57,599 nucleotides of DNA from Eubacterium sp. Lineage in GTDB: Bacteria; Bacillota; Clostridia; Lachnospirales; Lachnospiraceae. Below are positions 1 through 8,038 of the stretch, piece by piece. Below the pieces are notes generated by a model. It did not search any database. It saw only the letters and a list, made by a program, of their open reading frames with translations, and was not told where the DNA came from. The stretch is from NCBI GenBank assembly GCA_017539165.1, contig JAFYHN010000051.1, forward strand, positions 1 through 57,599, in the 5' to 3' direction. Positions within the stretch are counted from its first letter, which is position 1, and each line of letters opens with the position of its first letter. A program made the translations under genes and the position numbers.

Positions 1-140
1 CGGACTAATCTCTATGTTAGATTACTACACCGAAAGGTGTGTTACTTGTTAAGTTGATTGAACCGCCGTGTACCGAACGGTACGCACGGTGGTGTGAGAG
101 GTCGGAATTTCTCAATTAAGAGAAATTCCTCCTACTCGAT
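1..140 (+). mobile_element. 3' end of a group II intron (domains V and VI)
   Basis: Only the terminal, non-coding part of the intron is in the window; its reverse transcriptase gene would lie upstream. A GAAA-capped hairpin (27-40) is followed at 61-93 by a long hairpin in which CCGCCGTG pairs with CACGGTGG around a GAAC loop; this resembles domain V of common Firmicutes group II introns. Domain VI is a perfect 10-bp stem (104-113 with 120-129), followed by the CCTACTCGAT tail carrying the likely branch-point A. The 3' splice junction is placed near 140 by family resemblance. The intron lies downstream of, and convergent with, the minus-strand PP-loop gene that ends at 208. Confidence 0.72.
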
Positions 141-207
141 TCCTTCCGTATGAACACCTGTCAAGATTTCAGAATGATCTGATATAGTTGAATCATTTAT
201 TGTTATT

Positions 208-1458
208 CTAATACTCATCCAGGAAGTGATGCTTCACGCCATCCTTCTTATAGGCGATGACTGTGGCAAGATTTACATTTTCAACACTGCGGAAGATATT
301 CTTCTCGATGATGGTATCTTCTTTGGCCAGTTCGCTTATGAGCTTTTTGATATCGGCTCTCTTGGAACCTTTTCCAGTACCGCCGCAAGATGCGCAGTTT
401 TCGGTAAATCGGCATGCACACTGGATGAAGTAGAGATTGTTGTAATCTCTCCATTTTTTGATGGCTTCTTCACGGATAAGATACATCGGTCTTATAAGCT
501 GCATGCCTTCGAAGTTAGTGCTGTGAAGCTTAGGCATCATAGTCTGGATCTGACCGCCCCAAAGCATTCCCATAAGGATTGTTTCAATAACGTCGTCATA
601 GTGATGTCCAAGCGCAATCTTATTACATCCCAGCTCTTTTGCCTGACTGTAAAGATATCCTCTTCTCATACGTGCACAGAGATAACATGGATTGTCACCG
701 ACTTCTGCTACGGAATCGAAGATATCTGTTTTGAAAACTTCTATTGGAATATCAAGCTTCTTTGCATTATCCAGGATAACCTGATAATTCATATCGTTAT
801 AACCGGGATTCATTACTAGGAAGACTGTCTCAAAATTCTTTTTGCCATGACGATAAAGTTCCTGGAAAAGCTTCGCCATAAGCATGGAATCTTTACCTCC
901 GGAGATGCATACTGCTATGCGGTCTCCATCCTGAATAAGCTCATATTCATTTATAGCCTTAGTAAATTTACACCATATGTCTTTGCGGAACTTTTTGACG
1001 AGACTTCTTTCCACATCTTTAACATATTGTGAACGGTTTTCGCTTTCATTAACTTCTTCAGACTTCTTGAGGTAATTCTGTACATTTCTTCTCATGATAC
1101 ATCTGTATCCTTCAGCCAGGCTGTAGCATTCATAACCGAGAGCCTGCATCTTATCAGCGATGATATCACTTTTGAGACCAGAGTAGCAGATGAGATAGAT
1201 TGGGAGTTTTGTAACTGCGTTATGTAAACTGAGATCGGAAGTGCCATCGATTGATCCGGATATTATAGCTACTAGTTTATTGCAGTATTCCTCTACAACA
1301 GAACTTTCCATTCCAAAATCATCGAGACTTATCTCTTCGATATATATATTTCGAGAACCCGGATATGATTCGACGGAATATTCCTCAGGATCTCTTACGT
1401 CTACTATTATCTTTTCGCGGGAGTCAGACTCCATCTCCTCAAGAGTTTTCTTCAGCAT
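208..1458 (-). CDS. Rhodanese / TtcA-like PP-loop fusion protein
   Basis: This 416-residue protein appears to join two sulfur-handling domains. Residues 10-125 resemble a rhodanese domain: VDVRDPEEY near the start, and Cys91 in the LICYSG loop where the persulfide-forming cysteine sits. Residues 175-390 are a PP-loop ATPase of the TtcA family with SGGKDS at 186-191, a CxxC pair (Cys258, Cys261) and a C-terminal cysteine cluster (Cys347, 349, 355, 358) that could hold an Fe-S cluster. TtcA enzymes adenylate tRNA cytidine and insert sulfur; the fusion suggests that sulfur is delivered in cis. The actual tRNA substrate is inference. The gene is monocistronic on the minus strand and diverges from the CobW-like gene. 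Confidence 0.85.
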   Translation of the reverse strand: MLKKTLEEMESDSREKIIVDVRDPEEYSVESYPGSRNIYIEEISLDDFGMESSVVEEYCNKLVAIISGSIDGTSDLSLHNAVTKLPIYLICYSGLKSDIIADKMQALGYECYSLAEGYRCIMRRNVQNYLKKSEEVNESENRSQYVKDVERSLVKKFRKDIWCKFTKAINEYELIQDGDRIAVCISGGKDSMLMAKLFQELYRHGKKNFETVFLVMNPGYNDMNYQVILDNAKKLDIPIEVFKTDIFDSVAEVGDNPCYLCARMRRGYLYSQAKELGCNKIALGHHYDDVIETILMGMLWGGQIQTMMPKLHSTNFEGMQLIRPMYLIREEAIKKWRDYNNLYFIQCACRFTENCASCGGTGKGSKRADIKKLISELAKEDTIIEKNIFRSVENVNLATVIAYKKDGVKHHFLDEY

Positions 1459-1494
1459 CTGAATACCTCATCTTCATTAGTCATTTGAACCAAT

Positions 1495-1523
1495 ATCTTA
1501 CCCTATACATCTATAGTTAGCAA
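1495..1523 (-). promoter_or_regulatory. Candidate promoter of the rhodanese/PP-loop gene
   Basis: Read on the minus strand, TTGCTA is followed after 17 nt by TAAGAT, about 37 nt upstream of the ATG at 1458. The match to the sigma-A consensus is moderate. Confidence 0.35.
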
Positions 1524-1628
1524 GAGGTTTTTACACAAAGCCCTTTTATAAAATGTCCCATCATGATAAAATAAATTAAGTGTTGATAACACTTTGAAAC
1601 ATGAAGAAAAGGTTGAAAATGAACTCAA

Positions 1629-2576
1629 ATGATTAAGGTTGATCTGGTGACGGGCTTTCTGGGTTCCGGAAAGACTACATTCATAAAAGAATATGCTGAG
1701 AGGCTTTATAATAAAGGACAGAAGGTTGCAATCATAGTAAATGATTATGGAGCAATTAATGTAGATAGACTATTATTAGAAGAAAAACTTGGAGACAAAT
1801 GCCGTCTGGAGATGGTTATCGGCGGTGATGTAGACTGTGCAAGAAGGAGACTCAAAACCAAGCTCATAGCTATGGCAATGGAGAAGTTCGATAGAGTTAT
1901 AGTTGAACCGTCTGGAATATTCGATGTAGATGAATTCTTCGATATGCTCTATGAGGAACCGCTCGAAAGAATGTATGAGATAGGAAATGTATTCTCAATC
2001 GTTGAGGCGGGATTGGATAGAGATATGTCACATGAGTCGAGATATTTCCTGGCATCGCAGATTACAAAGGCTGGATGTGTTGTAATTAGTAAGACAGATA
2101 CAGTTGATGGTCCAGACACATTAAATTCAAATAAGGATTTTATAACAGAAGTTCTTTCTGAATTTAATCATAGAGGAAAGCTTCCGGGCTTTTATCTTAA
2201 GTCGGAAGGAGGCATAACAGACGAAGATTTCGAAAAGCTGCTCCGAGTAGGATATGGCCACGGAGATATAATGAAACTTCCGCTTTCAGAAGAGAATGGA
2301 TTTAAGTCGCTGTTTTTCTTCCATGTGAAGACGCCTATAGATTCGCTTAAGGAGATGGTGGAAGGCATTTTCTCCGATAAAGAGGCAGGAAATGTCATCA
2401 GACTCAAGGGCTTTATTCAGAACTCTGATGGAACATGGCTTGAAGTGAATGCCACGAAGTCGGAGATAACTATAAAATCAACATCAGTCGGACAAGAGCT
2501 GTTTATCGTGATAGGTGAAGGCCTGGATGAAGAAAAGGTAGGCAGTCATTTCGAAGAATACAGAAACAGCTTATAA
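1629..2576 (+). CDS. CobW/COG0523-family GTPase lacking the CxCC metal motif
   Basis: This 315-residue G3E-family P-loop GTPase has GFLGSGKTT at residues 9-17, a Walker B-like region around DRVIVEPSG (88-96), and SKTD at 154-157 as the guanine-specificity motif. COG0523 proteins usually insert or traffic metals and carry a GGCxCC-type metal-binding loop after switch I. Here that position reads GGDVDCARRR (65-74), with a single cysteine, so canonical metal chelation seems lost. The C-terminal CobW_C-like region (about 225-310) is present. The GDPD-like gene follows 15 nt downstream and may be co-transcribed. The substrate metal or client protein cannot be told from the sequence. Confidence 0.8.
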   Translation: MIKVDLVTGFLGSGKTTFIKEYAERLYNKGQKVAIIVNDYGAINVDRLLLEEKLGDKCRLEMVIGGDVDCARRRLKTKLIAMAMEKFDRVIVEPSGIFDVDEFFDMLYEEPLERMYEIGNVFSIVEAGLDRDMSHESRYFLASQITKAGCVVISKTDTVDGPDTLNSNKDFITEVLSEFNHRGKLPGFYLKSEGGITDEDFEKLLRVGYGHGDIMKLPLSEENGFKSLFFFHVKTPIDSLKEMVEGIFSDKEAGNVIRLKGFIQNSDGTWLEVNATKSEITIKSTSVGQELFIVIGEGLDEEKVGSHFEEYRNSL

Positions 2577-2591
2577 GGTTAGCGGTAAAAG

Positions 2592-3626
2592 ATGGATAAA
2601 GATATACTTAAAATATTAAAACTCACAGCATTAATAATCGTCATCCTATCGACACTGATATTTATCGGTGCTTATCTCTATATACATCGTTCAGAAATAA
2701 AGAAGAAATGGAACTCACTGTTTCAGGTAAGTGATGAAGAGGAAGCTGCAGATACGGCACAAGGGCTTCTGGAAAGAAAGCTTAATGATGAAGAAATCTC
2801 GAGAGAAGAACTTATATCAGATTATAAGAGGACAGTAAGTGAGAATAAATTCATTATTCATGCTCTAGGCGGTATGGAGGGCAGGTACTCATATGTGAAT
2901 TCTATTGACTGTCTACAAACAGCTTATGAAGCCGGGTACAGACTTTTTGAAGCAGATATATCATTTACAAGTGACAATGTTCTTGTACTTGCTCATAGTG
3001 CAGAGAATAATATATGGACCAAGAATGATTGGGATAAGAGACTTGGTCAGCCATTTCCGAAGGCGGGATCCGGAGCGAATCCTGAAAAGCATCTGTGTGA
3101 CTATGCCACATTTATGACATTTAAGATTCAGGGAAGATTTAAGGCGACAGACCTTGCGGAAATCTTTGACTTTATGGAAGAACATACTGATATGTACCTA
3201 ATGGTAGATGCAGGGAAACGGTCTTATGAGGATACACTTGCATATTATCAGGAACTGGTCAAAGTGGCAGAGGGAAGAACGAGTGTCTTGAATCATCTTA
3301 TAGCGGGTGGCCAGACGACAGATATGGTAAAGGCTGCCAGGGAAGTGTATGACTTTTTGATAATCAATCTGTATTATGACAGTGATGATAAGAGAGAAGA
3401 GATTCTTAAGACTCCCGAAGATTTTCTGAATTACTGCAAAGAGTATGGAATAGTAAGTTACAGTACTTCAAAGGATAATTATACAGAGAAAGTAGCAGGA
3501 ATACTTAGTTCACAGGATTCAGGACTCACCGGATATGTTTTTACTGTTAATGACGGCGTCGAAGAAGGTATGATTCTTCAAAAAGGAGATGTTGTTATAG
3601 GAACAGATTATCTGTGGAGTAAATAG
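2592..3626 (+). CDS. Membrane-anchored glycerophosphodiester phosphodiesterase-like protein
   Basis: One N-terminal transmembrane helix (about residues 9-31) precedes a charged linker and a GDPD-like TIM-barrel domain from about residue 90. Family marks are the IIHALGG start, the Glu-x-Asp metal-binding pair in FEADISFTSDN with a downstream AHS (normally HD or HS), and the closing VFTVND segment that matches the TVN motif of GDPD enzymes. GDPD enzymes hydrolyse glycerophosphodiesters to glycerol-3-phosphate and an alcohol. The anchored domain would face the outside if the helix is a signal anchor (inference). The usual HRG is replaced by HALGG, so activity is uncertain. Its ATG follows the CobW-like gene by 15 nt. 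Confidence 0.7.
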   Translation: MDKDILKILKLTALIIVILSTLIFIGAYLYIHRSEIKKKWNSLFQVSDEEEAADTAQGLLERKLNDEEISREELISDYKRTVSENKFIIHALGGMEGRYSYVNSIDCLQTAYEAGYRLFEADISFTSDNVLVLAHSAENNIWTKNDWDKRLGQPFPKAGSGANPEKHLCDYATFMTFKIQGRFKATDLAEIFDFMEEHTDMYLMVDAGKRSYEDTLAYYQELVKVAEGRTSVLNHLIAGGQTTDMVKAAREVYDFLIINLYYDSDDKREEILKTPEDFLNYCKEYGIVSYSTSKDNYTEKVAGILSSQDSGLTGYVFTVNDGVEEGMILQKGDVVIGTDYLWSK

Positions 3627-3641
3627 AAAGATATAATCACA

Positions 3642-3670
3642 TTGACTTAACTTTTGCTGGAGAATATAAT
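3642..3670 (+). promoter_or_regulatory. Sigma-A type promoter of luxS
   Basis: TTGACT, a 17-nt spacer and a perfect TATAAT lie just after the GDPD stop codon. The predicted start near 3677 gives a leader of about 55 nt. I see no SAM riboswitch in it. Confidence 0.8.
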
Positions 3671-3731
3671 CAGCAGAGCAATAATATACATCCTGAGTTT
3701 AGACGAGGGAACATAATGAAAAGGAGATAAA

Positions 3732-4199
3732 ATGGACAGAATAGCAAGTTTTTCAGTTAATCATCTGAATCTTTTTCCGGGACTTTATGTTTCAAGAAGA
3801 GACGAGAAGAACGGAGTGGTTGTAACTACATTTGATATGAGAATGACAGCACCTAACAGAGAACCTGTTATGGATATGCCTGCAATACATACTATCGAGC
3901 ATCTTGGAGCTACATTTCTCAGAAACAGCAGTAGAAAAGATGAGGTAGTTTATTTCGGACCTATGGGATGTAGAACTGGATGCTATATTCTTATGTTTGG
4001 AGAACTTACATCTGAAGATATATATGACCTTATAATCGAGATGTGTGATTTCATCATCGGTTTTGAAGGTGAGATTCCGGGAGCTAAGCCTGAGGAGTGT
4101 GGAAACTATTCAGAGCAGAATCTGAATATTGCTAAGTTCTATATAAAGAGATATAGAGATGATCTTGCGAATAACAAGAGGTTCGTTTATCCTGAATAA
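3732..4199 (+). CDS. luxS: S-ribosylhomocysteine lyase (AI-2 synthesis)
   Basis: LuxS cleaves S-ribosylhomocysteine to homocysteine and DPD, the precursor of autoinducer-2, and so links methyl-cycle recycling to quorum sensing. The 155-residue length is typical. The zinc motif HTIEH (His53, Glu56, His57) is intact, Cys84 in RTGCY is at the catalytic position, and Cys123 in EECGN is the third metal ligand. A strong AAAGGAGA ribosome site precedes the ATG. It has its own promoter, and no pfs or metH gene is adjacent, so it stands alone here. Confidence 0.97.
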   Translation: MDRIASFSVNHLNLFPGLYVSRRDEKNGVVVTTFDMRMTAPNREPVMDMPAIHTIEHLGATFLRNSSRKDEVVYFGPMGCRTGCYILMFGELTSEDIYDLIIEMCDFIIGFEGEIPGAKPEECGNYSEQNLNIAKFYIKRYRDDLANNKRFVYPE

Positions 4200-4238
4200 T
4201 CTATTCTGTATAAGAGTATAATTGGGAGCGATGATAAT

Positions 4239-4937
4239 ATGTCGTATATTGAGCTGAAAAATGTTGAAAAGGAATATCGTGGAGAAGTCAAGGTTCTGGC
4301 TGTCCATGATATGAGTTTTACGATAGAAGAAGGAGAGCTGGTTGCTATTCTCGGACAAAGTGGAGCGGGAAAGACAACCCTCCTTAATATGCTCGGAGGC
4401 ATGGATAGTCCTACAGGTGGTTCGATCGTTGTTGACGGTAAAGAAATATCAGGTATGAAGAACAGAGAACTGGTCAGATACAGAAGAAATGATATTGGTT
4501 TTATCTTTCAGTTCTATAACCTGGTTGCAAATCTCACTGCGGTTGAGAACGTTGAACTGGCATGCCAGCTCTGTAAGGATGCTTTTAATCCGGAAGATGT
4601 TATGTATGAGGTGGGACTTGGCGAGAGAATGAGGAATTTCCCTAGTCAGCTTTCGGGTGGAGAACAGCAGCGAGTTGCTATAGCCAGAGCTATCGCAAAG
4701 AATCCCAAGATACTGCTTTGTGATGAACCTACCGGAGCACTTGATTCTGAGACAGGAAAGAAGATCATAGAGCTTCTATTGCTGACGTGTAGAAATCGAA
4801 ATGTTACCACTATAATAGTTACTCACAACTCAGACATTGCAAAGGTATGCGACAAGATTATAAGAGTTAAAAATGGAACTGTTGATAAGATTACTGTAAA
4901 TGAATCTCCGCTTAGCGTGGATGATATCGACTGGTAG
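4239..4937 (+). CDS. ABC transporter ATPase, MacB/LolD type
   Basis: This 232-residue ATPase has Walker [10 protein letters not shown] near residue 36, a Q-loop in FIFQFYN, the signature LSGGEQQR, Walker [13 protein letters not shown] and the H-loop VTHN, all intact. The FQFYNL and DEPTGALDS wording is typical of the LolD/MacB/FtsE-like exporters that pair with FtsX-domain permeases. It is followed after 3 nt by such a permease, so the two form one transporter. The exported substrate is unknown. Confidence 0.93.
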   Translation: MSYIELKNVEKEYRGEVKVLAVHDMSFTIEEGELVAILGQSGAGKTTLLNMLGGMDSPTGGSIVVDGKEISGMKNRELVRYRRNDIGFIFQFYNLVANLTAVENVELACQLCKDAFNPEDVMYEVGLGERMRNFPSQLSGGEQQRVAIARAIAKNPKILLCDEPTGALDSETGKKIIELLLLTCRNRNVTTIIVTHNSDIAKVCDKIIRVKNGTVDKITVNESPLSVDDIDW

Positions 4938-4940
4938 CTT

Positions 4941-7892
4941 ATGATAGTAAAAAATACACTGAAGAAAATAGGAAAATCATTCGGAAGATTTATATCACTT
5001 GTTGCTATAATTCTTATCGGAGTTGGATTCTATGCAGGCATAAGACAGTCAATGCCTGCTATTCGTGATGTCCAGAATCGCTTTACAGAAGAAACAAATA
5101 TGATGGATCTTCACGTTGTAAGTACACTGGGACTTACTGATTCTGACGTGGAAGAACTATCGAAGTTGCCGAATGTAAATGCTGTTACTGGTGGATACTC
5201 GAAGTACGTTTACAGTGACGAAGATGTTATACGTGTTATGTCCATTGATCTGGATATAGACGTATTTCAGATGAAAGAAGGCAAATATCCGACGGACGAT
5301 AATGAGTGTCTGGCGGATTACAGGAATTATAAAGTTGGAGATATAGTCAGGATTACCGAACCTCTGAAAACGTCTGATGACGAGGATGACGAGGATGAAG
5401 ACGATGATGAGGATGATACCAAGGATGATCTGAGGTGTCATACTTATGTTGTTTCGGGAACTGTCGTATCTCCTATTTATATGGGAAATGACCTCGGAAC
5501 GGCAAATATCGGAGATGGAGAGCTTAAGTCATACATTCTTGTAAGAGATGAATGTTTTGACTATGACGTGTATACAGATGTTTATATAACCATGGATAAG
5601 ACGGAAGATGATGTTCCATATTCCGATTCATATGAGGAAAAACTGAAAGATCTCAAATCTTCAGTTGAATCTATCAAGTCAAAAAGACAGAAAGCAAGAG
5701 AGGACGAACTCTTCGAAGAAGCTAAGAAGAAAGCTTATGATAAGGTTGAAGAGAAGAGGTCTGAGATAGAAGAGGATGTTCGTAAGGAAGTTGAAGCGGA
5801 AGTCCGCAAGAAGATCAAAGAAGAGCAGGATGCTCAGAAGAGCAAACTGAGAGAACAGGCAAGTAAGCTTGGAACTACATTTGAAAAGCTGATAGGAACC
5901 CTGTCGGATAAAGTTCAGAGCGCTCTTTCTCCTGTTACGGATGAGCAGGTTAAGAAGCTAGTCGATGAACAGATGGATGATGCCATGGATGAGGCTATGG
6001 ATACAGCTAGAAAAGAAGCTGTAGAGAAGATAGATATTCCTGAGTGCAAGTGGATAATCCAGACAAGAAATGAAGTTGTAACTTCATATAAGATCCTTGT
6101 GGATCAGTACCGTGAAGTAGAGAGTATAGCCGATATCATTCCTATATTCTTTATCGTGATAGTTATTCTGATGACTTCAAATACGATGTCGAGAATGATA
6201 GCTGAAGAACGTCTCGAGATGGGGACATTTACTTCACTTGGATATTCAAATATGGCTATCATCGGCGGATATATGATATATGTACTAGTTGCAACTATTT
6301 TGGGGGCGGCTGGCGGATATTTCCTGGGAGTCCGTTTCCTGCCAGGATTTGTCTATGCATGTTTTCCGGTTTCACTTCCAGATATATCATTTACTTTTAG
6401 GCCGGTTATGTTTTGGAGCTGCATGGGTGTATCGTTCGTTGTTATGACACTGGTAACGGTTGTCTCATGCCTGAAGGAACTTAAGTCTAAACCAGCTTAT
6501 CTGATGAGACCAGTTCCACCAAAGAGCGGCAGAACACTTCTTTTGGAGCGGGTTGACTTCATATGGAAGAAGATTACATTCTCATGGAAAACAACTATCA
6601 GAAATATAGCCAGATATAGAGGGCGTGGTCTGATGACTGTTATCGGAGTTGGTGGATGTACGTTCCTCATGTTTATCGGTTTTGCTATAAGGGATTGCAC
6701 CGGAACTGTTGGTGATAAGCAGTTTGATCAGGTGCTTCACTATGATGTCATGGCCGTTCTTGGCGAGGATGTGAAGTCATTTGACGATATATCACTTAAG
6801 AAGAATGAAATGTCTCGTGACGAACTCAGTGATCTGCTTCAGGATCCGCTTATGTTCAGACAGGAGGTTATGAAGGTCGAGAATACAGAGAATTATAGCC
6901 TGGATGTTTATCTTATTGTGGTAGATCCTGAGAATCCGCTTTTCGACAGATACATGACACTTCGTGAGGCTAATCCAAGAGATGTAAAAGCAGAGGCGGT
7001 TGATGGTGCTGATATAGACGAGGGAACTCCGCTTGAACTGAGTGAAGACAAGGTTATCGTTACTCCAAGAATAGCATATAAGATGGATGCCGGAATCGGA
7101 TCAAAACTTAAGATGACTGATCCTGATAATGAAGAATATGAAGTGGTTGTGGGTGGAGTAGCCGAAAACTATGTTTCAAATTATATTTATATGTCCGAGA
7201 GATTATATAAGAAGATATTCGGACAGAATGTAAAGTACAATGCGCTGGTTTCTTCTGATGGTACAGGAAGAGTTCAGAAAGCGAAGGATTCGATTGAAGA
7301 ATTAGGATTCTTTGAGAGTATCATCAATATGTATAAAGCTGAGAAAGGCGAATCCACTGAAGATGATAAAGCTAAGACAGCAAGTGTCGAAGCAAGTGAA
7401 CTTGCTAAAAAACTGTATAAGGTGGAAAGCTTCGTTAGTGTTAATACTACTGATGTAGTACTCCGGAGGGCAAATGAAGCCATAAAGGGACTTGATATGG
7501 TTGTTGTTATGCTAGTTTGTATAGCATCACTTCTTGCATTTACAGTCTTATATAATCTGAATGCAATTAATATCAGTGAGAGGACAAGAGAGATAGCTAC
7601 ACTTAAGGTACTGGGATTTACACCGGTTGAAACAAATGATTACATTTACAGGGAATCGATAATAAATGGAATCCTGGGAATTGCTGCAGGTCTTCTGATA
7701 TCGCCATATCTTCACGGAAGAGTTATGGATGTTATAAGTGTTGATACGCTGGTTTTCCTCAGGGATGTCAGGGCTCAGAGTTTTACTTATGCGGCAGTTT
7801 TGTCAATGATATTTCTTTTGATAATGCTTGTTGTTACATTTTTCAAACTCACAAAGATTGATATGATAGAGTCACTTAAAAGTGTTGATTAA
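4941..7892 (+). CDS. FtsX/MacB-type ABC permease with coiled-coil extracytoplasmic domain
   Basis: This 983-residue permease has eight predicted helices (about 14-35, 399-420, 439-466, 487-513, 563-586, 849-875, 907-924 and 946-970), arranged as two FtsX repeats, each with a large domain after its first helix. The first external domain contains a run of almost only Asp and Glu at about 144-163 and a long charged coiled coil at about 229-310. These permeases couple ATPase strokes to movements outside the membrane (lipoprotein, peptide or antimicrobial handling) rather than to classical transport. The partner ATPase is the gene just upstream. A target cannot be named. Confidence 0.88.
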   Translation: MIVKNTLKKIGKSFGRFISLVAIILIGVGFYAGIRQSMPAIRDVQNRFTEETNMMDLHVVSTLGLTDSDVEELSKLPNVNAVTGGYSKYVYSDEDVIRVMSIDLDIDVFQMKEGKYPTDDNECLADYRNYKVGDIVRITEPLKTSDDEDDEDEDDDEDDTKDDLRCHTYVVSGTVVSPIYMGNDLGTANIGDGELKSYILVRDECFDYDVYTDVYITMDKTEDDVPYSDSYEEKLKDLKSSVESIKSKRQKAREDELFEEAKKKAYDKVEEKRSEIEEDVRKEVEAEVRKKIKEEQDAQKSKLREQASKLGTTFEKLIGTLSDKVQSALSPVTDEQVKKLVDEQMDDAMDEAMDTARKEAVEKIDIPECKWIIQTRNEVVTSYKILVDQYREVESIADIIPIFFIVIVILMTSNTMSRMIAEERLEMGTFTSLGYSNMAIIGGYMIYVLVATILGAAGGYFLGVRFLPGFVYACFPVSLPDISFTFRPVMFWSCMGVSFVVMTLVTVVSCLKELKSKPAYLMRPVPPKSGRTLLLERVDFIWKKITFSWKTTIRNIARYRGRGLMTVIGVGGCTFLMFIGFAIRDCTGTVGDKQFDQVLHYDVMAVLGEDVKSFDDISLKKNEMSRDELSDLLQDPLMFRQEVMKVENTENYSLDVYLIVVDPENPLFDRYMTLREANPRDVKAEAVDGADIDEGTPLELSEDKVIVTPRIAYKMDAGIGSKLKMTDPDNEEYEVVVGGVAENYVSNYIYMSERLYKKIFGQNVKYNALVSSDGTGRVQKAKDSIEELGFFESIINMYKAEKGESTEDDKAKTASVEASELAKKLYKVESFVSVNTTDVVLRRANEAIKGLDMVVVMLVCIASLLAFTVLYNLNAINISERTREIATLKVLGFTPVETNDYIYRESIINGILGIAAGLLISPYLHGRVMDVISVDTLVFLRDVRAQSFTYAAVLSMIFLLIMLVVTFFKLTKIDMIESLKSVD

Positions 7893-7945
7893 AAGGGTTT
7901 TTGTGTGAATAGTTTGTGAATCGGATAATTTAGTTAACATAAGTG

Positions 7946-7974
7946 TTGCTAAATTACAAAAAAATAGTTATAAT
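7946..7974 (+). promoter_or_regulatory. Promoter of the yhaO/yhaN-like operon
   Basis: TTGCTA, a 17-nt spacer and a perfect TATAAT lie 64 nt upstream of the phosphoesterase ATG. The leader is about 55 nt. Confidence 0.75.
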
Positions 7975-8038
7975 ATGCTAGTTATGGTATCGAATTATGC
8001 CATGGGGCATGAGAAACTAAGAAATGTAAGGTGACAGA

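Noticed and set aside
3671-3731. SAM riboswitch upstream of luxS
   Set aside because: The leader is only about 55 nt and lacks the four-way junction elements of SAM-I.
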